Source: an uncultured Pseudomonadota bacterium (GTDB taxonomy: Bacteria > Pseudomonadota > Gammaproteobacteria > Steroidobacterales > Steroidobacteraceae). Taken from it: a DNA stretch of 64,000 nucleotides. Below the pieces are notes generated by a model. The model was not told the origin of the DNA and ran no database searches. It saw only the letters and a list, made by a program, of their open reading frames with translations. The DNA lies in NCBI GenBank assembly GCA_903838705.1, contig CAILZL010000040.1:62001-126000 (forward strand), written 5' to 3'. This document shows positions 18,306-28,246 of the stretch, piece after piece; positions within the stretch are counted from its first letter, which is position 1, and the number at the start of each line of letters is the position of its first letter. Made by a program: the position numbers and the translations under genes.

Positions 18306-19841
18306 ATGATTTCATCTGAATGGGGGCTGCGGTCCTGCCGCAGACTGGGAGCAGCAGTGCTCCTCGCAGCGAGTTGGGCGCTCGCGCCACACGTGGCAGG
18401 CGCGCAATCAATCGTCATGGCTGGCAGCTACCAGAACTTTGACGTACTGAATAACACCGGTGGCACGGTGTACGGATTCGAGATGGAGGTATACGGCGTC
18501 AGCAAATCGCAGCTGACCCGCATCTTCCCTTCCAATTTTCCCAACCTGAACGTGATCCGTTATGGCGTCGGCACAGCGACCGACTTTCCCGGCGGTGTGC
18601 GCGTGCGCTGGGCGGCAAACTACGATCCGGCAACGGGTCAGTATTCCACCCAGACAGGAGTGCCCGCCACACTTACATCCGTACCCGGTGATTCCTGCTG
18701 GACTATCGGCATGCCGGGCACCTACGCAACAGCCGGCTGCGAACACTTCGGTATCAGCACCGCTTACGTGAATCCGACTCAGATCAACTACTACTGGCTG
18801 GTGGACGACCCCAACAACCACGGCACGCTGATTCCGAACAGCAAGTACGTGAACCTTCCGGCACCAGTGTGGACTGCAATCCCGCCCGCTAACCCGGGAC
18901 TCGCGCCAGTGGTCGTTGCGGAAGTACAGGCTCCTCCGGCACCTCCAGCCCGGTTTGGTGATGCTCAGTGGGTCAAGGTCTACAAAGTAGAACAACAAGG
19001 GAAAGTAGACCTAAACGAGCTGGTCGGCGACAACCATGCCGTTGTGCCTGAAAACGCCGCACAGGTTGAAACCAGCTGGTCATTACTTCAGGCCGATCCA
19101 GCTGATGGTGGCGCACAGCGCCGTCGCGGCAAACTGGCCAATCAGGGTGGCGTAGGCAATGGTAATCATGCTGTTGTGCGTCGTTACGAGTATTACCAGT
19201 ACGCCGGTGTCTATGACGCGATCACCCACGAAGCACTCTGTGCCGATCTCACCTGCACTGCACCAAGTCCAGGCGAACTCGGTGACGCCATTGGTGCACA
19301 GAACGCAGCTGCCAATCTTGATGTGAACGCTCTCACCGTCAGCGTCACGGGTGGCGGCAGTGTTTCTTCAGCAGACAAGGTATTCAGCTGTGGCAACAAG
19401 TGCTATGGCGTGTATGCACAGGGTGCAACTGTTACGCTGACAGCCAAAGCCAATTCCGGCAGTGCCTTCACATCCTGGGGTGGCGCCTGTGCCGGTAACC
19501 TTACAACCTGTACGGTTTCCATGGGTGCTGAAAAGACTGTAACCGCTCTGTTCACTACAGTTGCTGCTGGCGGTGGTGGCGGTGGTGGCGGTGGTGGCAG
19601 CCAATTCAAAGTCTCAGTTGGCCGATCCAACGCCGGCACAGTGCTGAGCAATCTGCCCGGCATCAACTGCGGCAGCAACTGCTCAGCCAACTTCGCTGCC
19701 AACAGCCTGATTACGCTGACCGCAACCCCACCAGCAGGGCTGGCGTTCCTAGGCTGGAGTGGAGCCTGCACAGGCACCAGTCCTGTCTGCAACATTACCT
19801 TGACTAAGGACAGCTCAGTCGTAGCAAGCTTCAGCAAGTAA
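18306..19841 (+). CDS. Secreted protein with two C-terminal divergent InlB B-repeat-like domains joined by a poly-Gly linker
   Basis: Signal peptide ...LAPHVAGAQS; SGSAFTSWGGACAGNLTTCTVSMGAEKTVTALF and GLAFLGWSGACTGTSPVCNITLTKDSSVVASFSK; GGGGGGGGGG between. Confidence 0.75.
   Translation: MISSEWGLRSCRRLGAAVLLAASWALAPHVAGAQSIVMAGSYQNFDVLNNTGGTVYGFEMEVYGVSKSQLTRIFPSNFPNLNVIRYGVGTATDFPGGVRVRWAANYDPATGQYSTQTGVPATLTSVPGDSCWTIGMPGTYATAGCEHFGISTAYVNPTQINYYWLVDDPNNHGTLIPNSKYVNLPAPVWTAIPPANPGLAPVVVAEVQAPPAPPARFGDAQWVKVYKVEQQGKVDLNELVGDNHAVVPENAAQVETSWSLLQADPADGGAQRRRGKLANQGGVGNGNHAVVRRYEYYQYAGVYDAITHEALCADLTCTAPSPGELGDAIGAQNAAANLDVNALTVSVTGGGSVSSADKVFSCGNKCYGVYAQGATVTLTAKANSGSAFTSWGGACAGNLTTCTVSMGAEKTVTALFTTVAAGGGGGGGGGGSQFKVSVGRSNAGTVLSNLPGINCGSNCSANFAANSLITLTATPPAGLAFLGWSGACTGTSPVCNITLTKDSSVVASFSK
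19572..19598 (+). repeat. Perfect 9-bp tandem repeat (GGTGGTGGC x3) encoding the poly-Gly linker
   Basis: Three identical GGTGGTGGC units, in frame. Confidence 0.95.
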
Positions 19842-19968
19842 CACTGACGCTGAACCAGGGAAGTGCGCACCAGATGTCCACCACACAGGCATCTGGTGCG
19901 TTTATTCGCTGTAATAAATATAGATTCAGTGAGTACTGAATGAGTAACTTAACGACGCGAGCAGGAAG

Positions 19969-20256
19969 CTACTGCTTTTTGAACAGCTGATAAGCACGAC
20001 GCGCAGTTGCAAATAGCACCACGCCACGGCTGAGCCTCGACCACCAGCCACCACGCCCAAGCGCCAGCAACATTGCCGCACCGCTCGCCAGCAATGCAGG
20101 CCGGGAAATCACCCTGCTGATGACTGCTAATGCTCTGTCACCGCCCTGCAGGCGGTGTTCGATTTCATACAGATGATCGGCGAGCAAAGCCCGTTGCGCT
20201 TCACAGCGTGCCTGTAATTCCGCACGCCGCGACATACCTTGCGCCTGCGGCTTCAC
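19969..20256 (-). CDS. YqjK-like protein
   Basis: 95 aa; SRRAELQARCEAQRALLADHLYEIEHRLQGGDRALAVISRVISRPALLASGAAMLLALG; follows yqjD/yqjE-like genes. Confidence 0.65.
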   Translation of the reverse strand: MKPQAQGMSRRAELQARCEAQRALLADHLYEIEHRLQGGDRALAVISRVISRPALLASGAAMLLALGRGGWWSRLSRGVVLFATARRAYQLFKKQ

Positions 20257-20669
20257 AGCGGCCTCCGCACGCGCTCGTCCAGTCGTTGCCTGTCACGCGC
20301 CAGTTCACTGAGTGTGGCATCCAGCATGCGGGGGCGACTGTTCATCTGTTTGCGCAGATACATGACAGCGAATGCAGCAATGCAGAAAAACACCAGCGTC
20401 ACCAGTACAGAAGCAAGAATTCGATGGGTATCCCAGCAGGCAAATATGATGGCCAGTGCCAGCATGAACAGCCCCATGCCTGCGGTAAACAATGCAACAA
20501 AGGCCCAGAACAGCATCGATGCAGCGCGCTGAATTTCTTCCTGCAACTCGGTGGTCAGTAACTCCAGACGGGTCTGAGCCATAGTGACCAGCGTAGCCAC
20601 CAGCTGAGTAAGGGACTGCAACAGGCTACTGATCGGTCCGTTGCTGGACTTTGGCTCGTCTTGCATCAT
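20253..20669 (-). CDS. Phage holin family/YqjE-like membrane protein
   Basis: SLLQSLTQLVATLVTMAQTRLELLTTELQEEIQRAASMLFWAFVALFTAGMGLFMLALAII; overlaps the neighbouring gene by 4 bp. Confidence 0.82.
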   Translation of the reverse strand: MMQDEPKSSNGPISSLLQSLTQLVATLVTMAQTRLELLTTELQEEIQRAASMLFWAFVALFTAGMGLFMLALAIIFACWDTHRILASVLVTLVFFCIAAFAVMYLRKQMNSRPRMLDATLSELARDRQRLDERVRRPL

Positions 20670-20674
20670 GGGAG

Positions 20675-21001
20675 TTAGTCGCGACGACGCAGCAACAGGC
20701 CGATCAGCAAACCGACTCCGGCTGCGATACCAAGTGATTGCCAGGGATTTTTTCTGACGTAGTCCTGCGTCGATTCGGCAGCCTCACGCACTCCCTGGAT
20801 GGCTTCTTCTTCGATGTCTCCCAGACGCTTTTTTGCATGGTGCAATGACTCTTCTGCCCGGCTACGGATTGCATCAATCCGCTCGCCTGTCTGCGATGCA
20901 GTAGCCTGCAGCAACGCTTCCGCATCACGCACTACGGATTGCAGCGTTTCCAGCAATTTGGCGGTTCCGGGTTGTTCAGACATGATGCCTCGCTGATGCA
21001 T
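20675..21001 (-). CDS. DUF883 (ElaB/YqjD) family membrane-anchored protein
   Basis: C-terminal YVRKNPWQSLGIAAGVGLLIGLLLRRRD. Confidence 0.88.
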   Translation of the reverse strand: MHQRGIMSEQPGTAKLLETLQSVVRDAEALLQATASQTGERIDAIRSRAEESLHHAKKRLGDIEEEAIQGVREAAESTQDYVRKNPWQSLGIAAGVGLLIGLLLRRRD

Positions 21002-21144
21002 TCGGGAAATTCATTTTGATGGTATGCCGCATTGTCACCACCATCAAGTGAGGATGTTCAGACAGTTATGACCCAGTTAGCAATGCGTAACTCTACGGTA
21101 GCGGCTACCATTCACCCCTATTCCTGTTCATGCATTTCAGGGCC

Positions 21145-22266
21145 ATGGATCACCCGACGCCAGACACCACACCCGCTTCAGATCACTTTTACTCCCGCAT
21201 GTTTGCGGTGAGTACGGTGTTATTGCTGGGTCTGGCCTGCTATCGCATCATCGAACCGTTTCTGGGACCCTTGCTGTGGGCTATTTTCTTTGCCTTCCTG
21301 CTGGGGCCCACTCACATCCGCCTGACCCGCAAGCTCCGTAATCGCGCCGATCATTCCGCTCTGCTGCTGACAATTGCTGCCTTACTTGCACTGGCCGGGC
21401 CGCTGGCTGCACTGGGCGGCGCCTTTATATATCAGGCCAGTAGTCTGTTGCAGTACCTGCAAGGCTTTCTCGGCAATCAGGCACATGATGGCCTGCAACA
21501 GCTTACCCAGCATCCGCAGTTACAAGGTCTTTGGCACTGGCTGCATCAGACGCTTGGCATCAGCACCGTGCAATTACGCGACTGGGCCGGTGAAGCTACT
21601 CATTCTCTGCTGCAATTGCTGGCGAATCTGAGTGGCCAGCTGTTTCTCGGCGCACTGGGCACCGTCGCCGGTCTGTGCCTGACCGTGTTCCTGATGTACT
21701 TTTTTATTCGCGATGGCACCAGCATGTTACGCGGCACGCGTGACTTGATCCCGATGCCTGCAGAAAAACGCAACGCATTGTTTGTTCATCTGGCGGCCGT
21801 GACCCGTGCAGTGGTATTCGGCACGGGCCTGACTGCACTGATACAAGGGGCACTGGTAGGCATCGCGTTCCTGATAGTGAGCCTGCCTTCACCGCTGGTC
21901 TTCGGCGTGCTTGCGGCCCTGCTGGCACTGCTACCTTTCGCAGGCACCGCCCTGATCTGGTTACCCGCCGTGGTCATACTGGCTGTGCAGGATCGCTGGA
22001 TCGCAGCAGTATTCATGCTGGTATGGGGCGCACTGCTGGTGTCGATGATTGATAATTTTCTGAAACCCTTGCTGATCTCAGGTCGTGCCGAGGTGTCTAC
22101 CCTGACTGTATTCATCGGGGTGCTGGGTGGGGTCAGTGCATTCGGCGCGATCGGCCTGTTCATGGGCCCGGTGGTATTGGCACTTGCCGTCGCCCTGATC
22201 CAGTTCGCACTCGAAGCGCAACGCACCAGTGCGGCAGCCTCTTCATCCACCGATTCCAACTCCTGA
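21145..22266 (+). CDS. AI-2E family transporter (UPF0118/PerM-like)
   Basis: Multi-TM; LFGVLAALLALLPFAGTALIWLPAVVIL, LISGRAEVSTLTVFIGVLGGVSAFGAIGLFMGPVVLALA; exact start uncertain. Confidence 0.88.
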   Translation: MDHPTPDTTPASDHFYSRMFAVSTVLLLGLACYRIIEPFLGPLLWAIFFAFLLGPTHIRLTRKLRNRADHSALLLTIAALLALAGPLAALGGAFIYQASSLLQYLQGFLGNQAHDGLQQLTQHPQLQGLWHWLHQTLGISTVQLRDWAGEATHSLLQLLANLSGQLFLGALGTVAGLCLTVFLMYFFIRDGTSMLRGTRDLIPMPAEKRNALFVHLAAVTRAVVFGTGLTALIQGALVGIAFLIVSLPSPLVFGVLAALLALLPFAGTALIWLPAVVILAVQDRWIAAVFMLVWGALLVSMIDNFLKPLLISGRAEVSTLTVFIGVLGGVSAFGAIGLFMGPVVLALAVALIQFALEAQRTSAAASSSTDSNS

Positions 22267-22280
22267 CCGACATTACTCCG

Positions 22281-23198
22281 ATGACCAGATTACGTATTGC
22301 CACTCGTGAAAGCCGACTTGCTCTATGGCAGGCGGAACATGTTGCCGCCCTGCTGCGTCAGGCACATCCGGGAATTGAAATTGTGCTGGTGCCCATGACA
22401 ACCACCGGCGATCAGGTACTGGATCGCACGCTTGCACAGGTAGGCGGCAAGGGACTGTTCGTCAAGGAACTGGAATGGGCCCTGTTGAATGATCAGGCAG
22501 ACATCGCTGTGCATTCCATGAAGGACGTGCCCAGTGTATTACCGGATGCACTCACCCTGACCTGTATGCTGACGCGCGCCGATCCCCGCGATGCATTTGT
22601 CTCCAATCGCTTCAAGCGATTTGCAGACCTGCCGCACGGCGCCAGAGTCGGTACAGCAAGTCTGCGCAGACAGAGTCAGTTGCTTGCGTTGCGCCCTGAT
22701 CTGACCATCCTGCCCTTGCGCGGCAATGTTGAAACGCGTCTGCGCAAGCTTGATGAAAATCATTACGACGCCATCGTACTGGCCAGCGCCGGCCTGAACA
22801 GACTGGAACTGGCGGCCCGCATCTCTGAACATCTGGATGTACAGCTTTCCATTCCCGCCGCCGGTCAGGGTGTGGTCGGTATTGAATGCCGGCTGAATGA
22901 TTCGCAAACCCGCGCGCTGTGCGCAGCACTCAGTGACCGTCATTCAGAAGATTGTGTACGTGCAGAGCGCGCCTTTACTGCACGCCTTGAAGGCAGCTGT
23001 CAGGCACCCATTGCAGCCTATGCCACACTTCACGGTGATCAATTGCACCTTGCAGGTCTGGTTGCAGCACCGGATGGTCAGCAGGTGATACGGGAACATG
23101 CACAGGGCTTGCGTGATGCACCTGAAGCACTGGGCGAGCAACTGGCTGCGCGTGTCCTGAATCTGGGTGCTGCGCAATTACTGGCGCAGTTGCAATGA
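22281..23198 (+). CDS. hemC: Hydroxymethylbilane synthase
   Basis: LRIATRESRLALWQAEHVAALL; GKGLFVKELEWALL; ADIAVHSMKDVP; ERAFTARLEGSCQAPIAAYA. Confidence 0.98.
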   Translation: MTRLRIATRESRLALWQAEHVAALLRQAHPGIEIVLVPMTTTGDQVLDRTLAQVGGKGLFVKELEWALLNDQADIAVHSMKDVPSVLPDALTLTCMLTRADPRDAFVSNRFKRFADLPHGARVGTASLRRQSQLLALRPDLTILPLRGNVETRLRKLDENHYDAIVLASAGLNRLELAARISEHLDVQLSIPAAGQGVVGIECRLNDSQTRALCAALSDRHSEDCVRAERAFTARLEGSCQAPIAAYATLHGDQLHLAGLVAAPDGQQVIREHAQGLRDAPEALGEQLAARVLNLGAAQLLAQLQ

Positions 23199-23968
23199 TT
23201 CCCTATCTCATACCGCCACTGAGCGGGCTGAGTATTCTGGTGACTCGTCCCGCCCTGCAATCTGCGTCCCTGAATAACCGGCTGATCGCACTGGGCGCAC
23301 AGGTGACGCTGTTGCCTGTCATTGAAATCATCAGTCGTGAATGCCAGCTACCCGGGCAACGCTATGACCTGCTGATTTTCATCAGCAGCAATGCGGTTCA
23401 TCATGGTCAGGCTATTCTGGCTGCCCAGCCACAGGCACGCATTGCAGCAGTGGGCACCAGCACCGCACAAGCTCTGATCAGTTCAGGGCATCAGGTGGAT
23501 GTCACACCCGAACTGTCGGCCAGCAGTGAAGCCTTGCTGAACCACCCCTTACTGCAGACACCTCCCGCACGGGTATTGATCGTCAGAGGCACTGGCGGCC
23601 GGGAGTTGTTGCGTGACACATTGATCGCTCGCGGCAGCCAGGTTGATGTGCTGGAAGTTTATCAACGAGCACCGGTCCAGCCAGAAACAGCTCAGTTGAA
23701 CCTGATTCAGCAACAGATGAATGACGGTCTGATTGATATTGTCACGCTGACCAGTGTTGAAATCGTGCATGCCTTGCATGGTTTGATGGGCAATTGCCTG
23801 GTCGCCGGACACGCTGGAATGCTTGCCGGCAGTTCGCGCATTGCTCAGGCCGCTCGTGACCTGGGATGGCAGGGCGAGTGTGTACTGGCAGACAGCCCGG
23901 AACAATCCTCATTCATCTCATCACTGACACGCTGGCACACCCGAGCCCGCAGCGAGCTGATAAGATAA
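23195..23968 (+). CDS. hemD: Uroporphyrinogen-III synthase
   Basis: Position after hemC with 4-bp overlap; ILVTRPALQSASLNNRLIALGAQVTLLPVIEI; VLIVRGTGGRELLRDTLIARGSQVDVLEVYQR. Confidence 0.93.
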   Translation: MIPYLIPPLSGLSILVTRPALQSASLNNRLIALGAQVTLLPVIEIISRECQLPGQRYDLLIFISSNAVHHGQAILAAQPQARIAAVGTSTAQALISSGHQVDVTPELSASSEALLNHPLLQTPPARVLIVRGTGGRELLRDTLIARGSQVDVLEVYQRAPVQPETAQLNLIQQQMNDGLIDIVTLTSVEIVHALHGLMGNCLVAGHAGMLAGSSRIAQAARDLGWQGECVLADSPEQSSFISSLTRWHTRARSELIR

Positions 23969-24018
23969 ATTCATTCTGCTTTATACCACCCACAACTAAC
24001 CGGCTGAATACCTGCTGC

Positions 24019-25017
24019 ATGGCCAAGTCTGACTACAGTTCCAGTTCTCCACGCGCTACCAACCGCACTGCATTGGTTGTGGTAAGCGTCCTTGCACTGC
24101 TGGGTCTGGCCTATGCACTGCTGCGTGTGGATATATTGCGCGCACGTATTGCCACCCTCCAGACAGATACCCATGTTCTTCAGGACAACAATGCCCAGCT
24201 ACGCACGCAACTTGATGAACTGCTCAAGACCCAGCAGATTACCCGCACGCAGCTGAGTCAGTTACAGACTGAACTCGGCGTAGTGCATGAGCAACTTGGG
24301 GGACTGCGCGAGGGCGTAACCACCGCCAAACAGCAATGGGCAAAGATTGAAGCAGTGCATCTGTTGCGACTGGCTCAGGATCAGCTGCAACTCGGACACG
24401 ACCCAGCCAGCGCGATACAGACTCTGACCGCCGCACTCACAGCGCTGGGAAATGACAAGGAAACTTCAGCCATCCAGCAGCAGGTAAGCCAGCATCTGCA
24501 ACAACTCAATGCCCTGCCCTTCGCGCTCTATGCACGCACTCAGCAACAACTGGCACAGGCCGCCCAGCAGATTCCGCAACTGCCACTGCGACAGCAATCC
24601 AGCGGTAATCAGGACGATGGTGAACCTTTGCCTGAGTCCGGCATTGATCTGGCATGGGTAAAATTTCGACGAGCGTTGAGTTCATTGATCAACGTTCATA
24701 CCGACAGCACCCCCGCACTCAGTGGCGGTGCACAATTGCTTGGACAGACACAGCTGCAAACCCTGCTCACACAGGCTGCATTGGCGATCCGTGCTCAGGA
24801 CCAACCCACTTACCTCGCCATGTTGAATCAGGCGCAGACCACTCTGCCCGTCGTGCTTGATACCCAGCATGCAGCCGTCAAAAACCTGCAACGCCTGTTG
24901 CAGCAACTGGCCCAGCTCAACATTGCACCGGCATTGCCTGATCTGGACAACAGCATCCGCGCGCTAGAACGTGGCCTGCCTGCTGCAACTTACGGACAGA
25001 GCCAGCAGAAACCATGA
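24019..25017 (+). CDS. hemX: HemX-like protein
   Basis: N-terminal TM, coiled coil, WAKIEAVHLLRLAQDQLQLGHDPASAIQTLTAA; location hemCD-X-Y. Confidence 0.85.
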   Translation: MAKSDYSSSSPRATNRTALVVVSVLALLGLAYALLRVDILRARIATLQTDTHVLQDNNAQLRTQLDELLKTQQITRTQLSQLQTELGVVHEQLGGLREGVTTAKQQWAKIEAVHLLRLAQDQLQLGHDPASAIQTLTAALTALGNDKETSAIQQQVSQHLQQLNALPFALYARTQQQLAQAAQQIPQLPLRQQSSGNQDDGEPLPESGIDLAWVKFRRALSSLINVHTDSTPALSGGAQLLGQTQLQTLLTQAALAIRAQDQPTYLAMLNQAQTTLPVVLDTQHAAVKNLQRLLQQLAQLNIAPALPDLDNSIRALERGLPAATYGQSQQKP

Positions 25018-26270
25018 AACGCGGCATCTACCTCGCGCTGGCACTGCTCGCGGGTACGCTGCTCGCCAGCTTCCTACTGGATGACCCCGGCAGAGTCACG
25101 CTCAGCCTGCATGGTTACCTCATTGAAATGTCGCTGCCGGTAGCAGTGATGCTGTTGCTGCTCGTTTATTTTGTCCTGCATCTTTGTGCACGCCTGTATC
25201 GTGCCCGCACCCGCAATGCAGCAGCGCGAGTGACGGCACAGCGTGAGCGCAGTCAGCAACAACTGGCCAGAGGCCTGATCGAATTATCTGCCGGCGAATG
25301 GAGTAAGTCGGAACAATCGCTGACGCGCTCAGCCTACGGCTCGGCCTATCCGATGGTTCATTATCTTGCGGCCGCCCGTGCTGCAGAATTACAAGGAGCT
25401 TATCAACGTCGTGATGAATGGCTGACCAAGGCACTGGATGTAGCCCCAGATGAACGCGCAGCGGTGCACATTACCCGGGCTGAAATGCTGTTGCGTCACA
25501 ATCAGCTGGATGCAGCGTTGACAGTGCTTGAGCAGCTGGATGCCACGGGCGACCAGAACACGCGCGGCCTGACCCTGCTGGCGCGCATCTATCGCCAGCA
25601 GGGTAACTGGCAGAAGCTCAAGCAGCTGGAACCGAAATTACGCAACAGCAGCGGCGTTGAAAGCGAAGCCGTCGATGCGGTGCTGGCACAGGTGCATCTG
25701 GATCGGCTGAAGGCTGCTGGTGCAGAAGGACAACTACAGAATCTCGAACAGGTGTGGCGCGAAGTACCGAAGTCGGTGAGCAAGCGTGCCGATGTTGTTG
25801 TGACCTATGCTCAGTGTGCAATGCAATGCCGGGCATGGACACTGGCAGAAAAAACCCTGCGCGAATTACTGGATGAGCAATGGGCCGAAACCGCCGTGAT
25901 GGCCTATGGCGAACTCGCCAATGACGAATGCACCTTACCCGATCCATTGCACCTGCTGCACACAATGGAAAAATGGCTCAGCGCACATCCACAGAATGCC
26001 ATTCTGCTGATGACCTGTGCACGCTGCTGCATCCGTAATGAACTGTATGGCAAGGCCCGCAGTTATCTTGAAGCCAGCCTGGGCGCACAGCCACGACTGG
26101 AAACCTATCAGATGCTGGCCAGCCTGCTTGAACTCAGCGGCGAACGCGAGACAGCATTCAAGCTATTGAACTCGGCATTGATGCTGGCGGTCGGTCGCAA
26201 GCACAGCCTGACACGACTGCGCGCACTGCGGAATGTCGAGCGTCGTCATGGTCAGGAACGGCGCAGTTAG
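25014..26270 (+). CDS. hemY: Heme biosynthesis protein HemY (TPR)
   Basis: Two N-terminal TMs then TPRs (AAARAAELQGAYQRRDEWLTKAL); 4-bp overlap with hemX. Confidence 0.9.
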   Translation: MKRGIYLALALLAGTLLASFLLDDPGRVTLSLHGYLIEMSLPVAVMLLLLVYFVLHLCARLYRARTRNAAARVTAQRERSQQQLARGLIELSAGEWSKSEQSLTRSAYGSAYPMVHYLAAARAAELQGAYQRRDEWLTKALDVAPDERAAVHITRAEMLLRHNQLDAALTVLEQLDATGDQNTRGLTLLARIYRQQGNWQKLKQLEPKLRNSSGVESEAVDAVLAQVHLDRLKAAGAEGQLQNLEQVWREVPKSVSKRADVVVTYAQCAMQCRAWTLAEKTLRELLDEQWAETAVMAYGELANDECTLPDPLHLLHTMEKWLSAHPQNAILLMTCARCCIRNELYGKARSYLEASLGAQPRLETYQMLASLLELSGERETAFKLLNSALMLAVGRKHSLTRLRALRNVERRHGQERRS

Positions 26271-26336
26271 TCTGCATCGCCATCGACGCAACTCATAAAT
26301 GACTGTCATACCCTCAACGGGATTCTCCGGAGTTAA

Positions 26337-27251
26337 GTGAACACGACTACTCCGATTTTCATTGTTGGCTGTGGCTACCTGGGTCGTCGCCTGGGCATGC
26401 GCTTCAATCATTACTTCGCTTCGCAACCGGAAACCGCACCTCACCTGTATGGGCTGGTGCGTAGCACCCGGCATGTGCAGGATCTGCAAAGCGCAGGTAT
26501 CGAACCTATCGTGCTGGATCTCGACAAGTTCACTCGCAAACAGTTATTGCCGGTGTGGAGCCGCAACAGTGTGCTGTTTTACTTTGCACCACCGCCTGCT
26601 GAGGGCGAGAGTGATACCCGTCTGCATCGCTTCCTGACTGTGCTGCCCGAGATACCGCAGTGCTTCATCCAGATCAGCACCACCGGCGTGTATGGCGATA
26701 CCGGCGGCGCGCGTGTCGATGAATCCTGCCCGGTCAATCCGCACACCTCGCGCGCCAAGCGCCGCATGGATGCCGAACACATTTCACGGGTATGGTGCAC
26801 CGAAAACAATGTGCGCCGCGTGGTGTTACGGGTACCGGCCATCTATGGCCCTGATCGCCTGCCACTGGAACGACTCCGTTCGGGTGAACCTGTGATCTGT
26901 CAGGAACACGCTCCCATCATCAATCGCATTCATGTCGATGACCTGGTGGAGATCTGTTTCACCGCAGCGATGAATACGCAGATCAGCGGCATCTATAACG
27001 TCAGTGATGGCAACAGCATCACCATGACCGAATACCTGCGCAGCGTTGCACGACTGGCAGGAATAGATGAACCCAGAGAAATACCGCTCGATGAAGCACA
27101 GCTCAGCTTCAGCCCGGAATATCTTTCTTATCTGACTGAATCGAGACGCATCGATAATTCACGACTGCTGCGTGAGTTCGGTCTGCAACTCCGTTATAGC
27201 AACATTGAACAGGGCATTCTTGAAAGCCTGAAGGCATCGCGAAAACCTTAG
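26337..27251 (+). CDS. NAD-dependent epimerase/SDR family protein (YeeZ-like)
   Basis: IFIVGCGYLGRRLGMRF; QISTTGVYGDTGGARVDE; VLRVPAIYGPDRLPLERL; GTG start. Confidence 0.85.
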   Translation: MNTTTPIFIVGCGYLGRRLGMRFNHYFASQPETAPHLYGLVRSTRHVQDLQSAGIEPIVLDLDKFTRKQLLPVWSRNSVLFYFAPPPAEGESDTRLHRFLTVLPEIPQCFIQISTTGVYGDTGGARVDESCPVNPHTSRAKRRMDAEHISRVWCTENNVRRVVLRVPAIYGPDRLPLERLRSGEPVICQEHAPIINRIHVDDLVEICFTAAMNTQISGIYNVSDGNSITMTEYLRSVARLAGIDEPREIPLDEAQLSFSPEYLSYLTESRRIDNSRLLREFGLQLRYSNIEQGILESLKASRKP

Positions 27252-27470
27252 ACACCAGAATGCTGTTAATGCCCTGATGCTTACATTGTAGCCCTGACTG
27301 ATCACACCGGCGCTGACAGCAAGCGTATTGCAAAATCCGCATCGTCGGCCGCCAATTCCCAAAAGCAATGCTAGTGATCCGACATCACCACACAGCCATG
27401 AATCACAAACAGATAATCACGTAGGGCCGCTTTCACCTTTTCACGTAATACTAAATAGGGTGCACCACTG

Positions 27471-27833
27471 TCATTTTCCACATGCCAACCGTTTGTATGA
27501 CACAACAAGAGCAGCAGATAGAATCAAGATTGTGGCCAACCTCCAAAAGGCAGGAAAACCCATAAACGTCGTATCCATATGGTCAAAATTGGGCACGGAA
27601 AAAAGAATGACTGGATAAAACCACGCAATTGCTAACCACCCTAACATACGAAGAGCCCTGATCTGCAGAACGCTTCCAATTAGTCCTATCAGCAAGAGAA
27701 TAGGATCGGCAACACGGTGCACTAATGCCGTCTTCGCAACAAGGTAGCCCGGATAGTTGAGTGCAACTGCAACTACTGCTATCAGCATCAAAAATACAAT
27801 CGAATCATATTTTCGTTCCACACGCTCAATCAC
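27471..27833 (-). CDS. Hypothetical multi-TM membrane protein
   Basis: 120 aa, about four hydrophobic segments; codon-plausible ORF in an AT-richer patch. Confidence 0.5.
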   Translation of the reverse strand: MIERVERKYDSIVFLMLIAVVAVALNYPGYLVAKTALVHRVADPILLLIGLIGSVLQIRALRMLGWLAIAWFYPVILFSVPNFDHMDTTFMGFPAFWRLATILILSAALVVSYKRLACGK

Positions 27834-28015
27834 TGCACATCTCCTTGAGTTGCACTTCGATGTTCGTGGCCATCCAACCCTGCATTCAGTGCTTCTTGCG
27901 AAAAGGGATCACGCAGGTCGGCAACACCCGAGATTAGGCTGGGATACAGTGAAGCACAATCCCAGCATTCAGAAATCAGCATACTGAGATTTCATCCAAA
28001 TCTACTAGGGGAAAT

Positions 28016-28246
28016 TTAATTCGTTAGATCTTCTTTGATGCATCTGTAAGTAATTTCCTCATCACCACAGCCCCTAGGATTTTCGCACTTGTATGCAAAA
28101 ATATCCCTTAGCAACTCTGAACAATCATTATGCTTTGTGCAATCGTATGAATTGATTTGAGCTAATTCAGCTCTATATTCACCTTTAAGAGCACATACCT
28201 GACTAGCCACTAGAAGCGATTCTTCCTTATTCATCTGCAGACTCAT
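28016..28246 (-). CDS. Hypothetical Cys-rich small protein (6 Cys)
   Basis: MSLQMNKEESLLVASQVCALKGEYRAELAQINSYDCTKHNDCSELLRDIFAYKCENPRGCGDEEITYRCIKEDLTN; start region overlaps the upstream smORF. Confidence 0.5.
   Translation of the reverse strand: MSLQMNKEESLLVASQVCALKGEYRAELAQINSYDCTKHNDCSELLRDIFAYKCENPRGCGDEEITYRCIKEDLTN

Noticed and set aside
21097-21109. GGTAGCGGCTACC inverted repeat upstream of the AI-2E transporter
   Set aside because: Only 5-bp arms with a 3-nt spacer; too short to support as an operator without conservation data.
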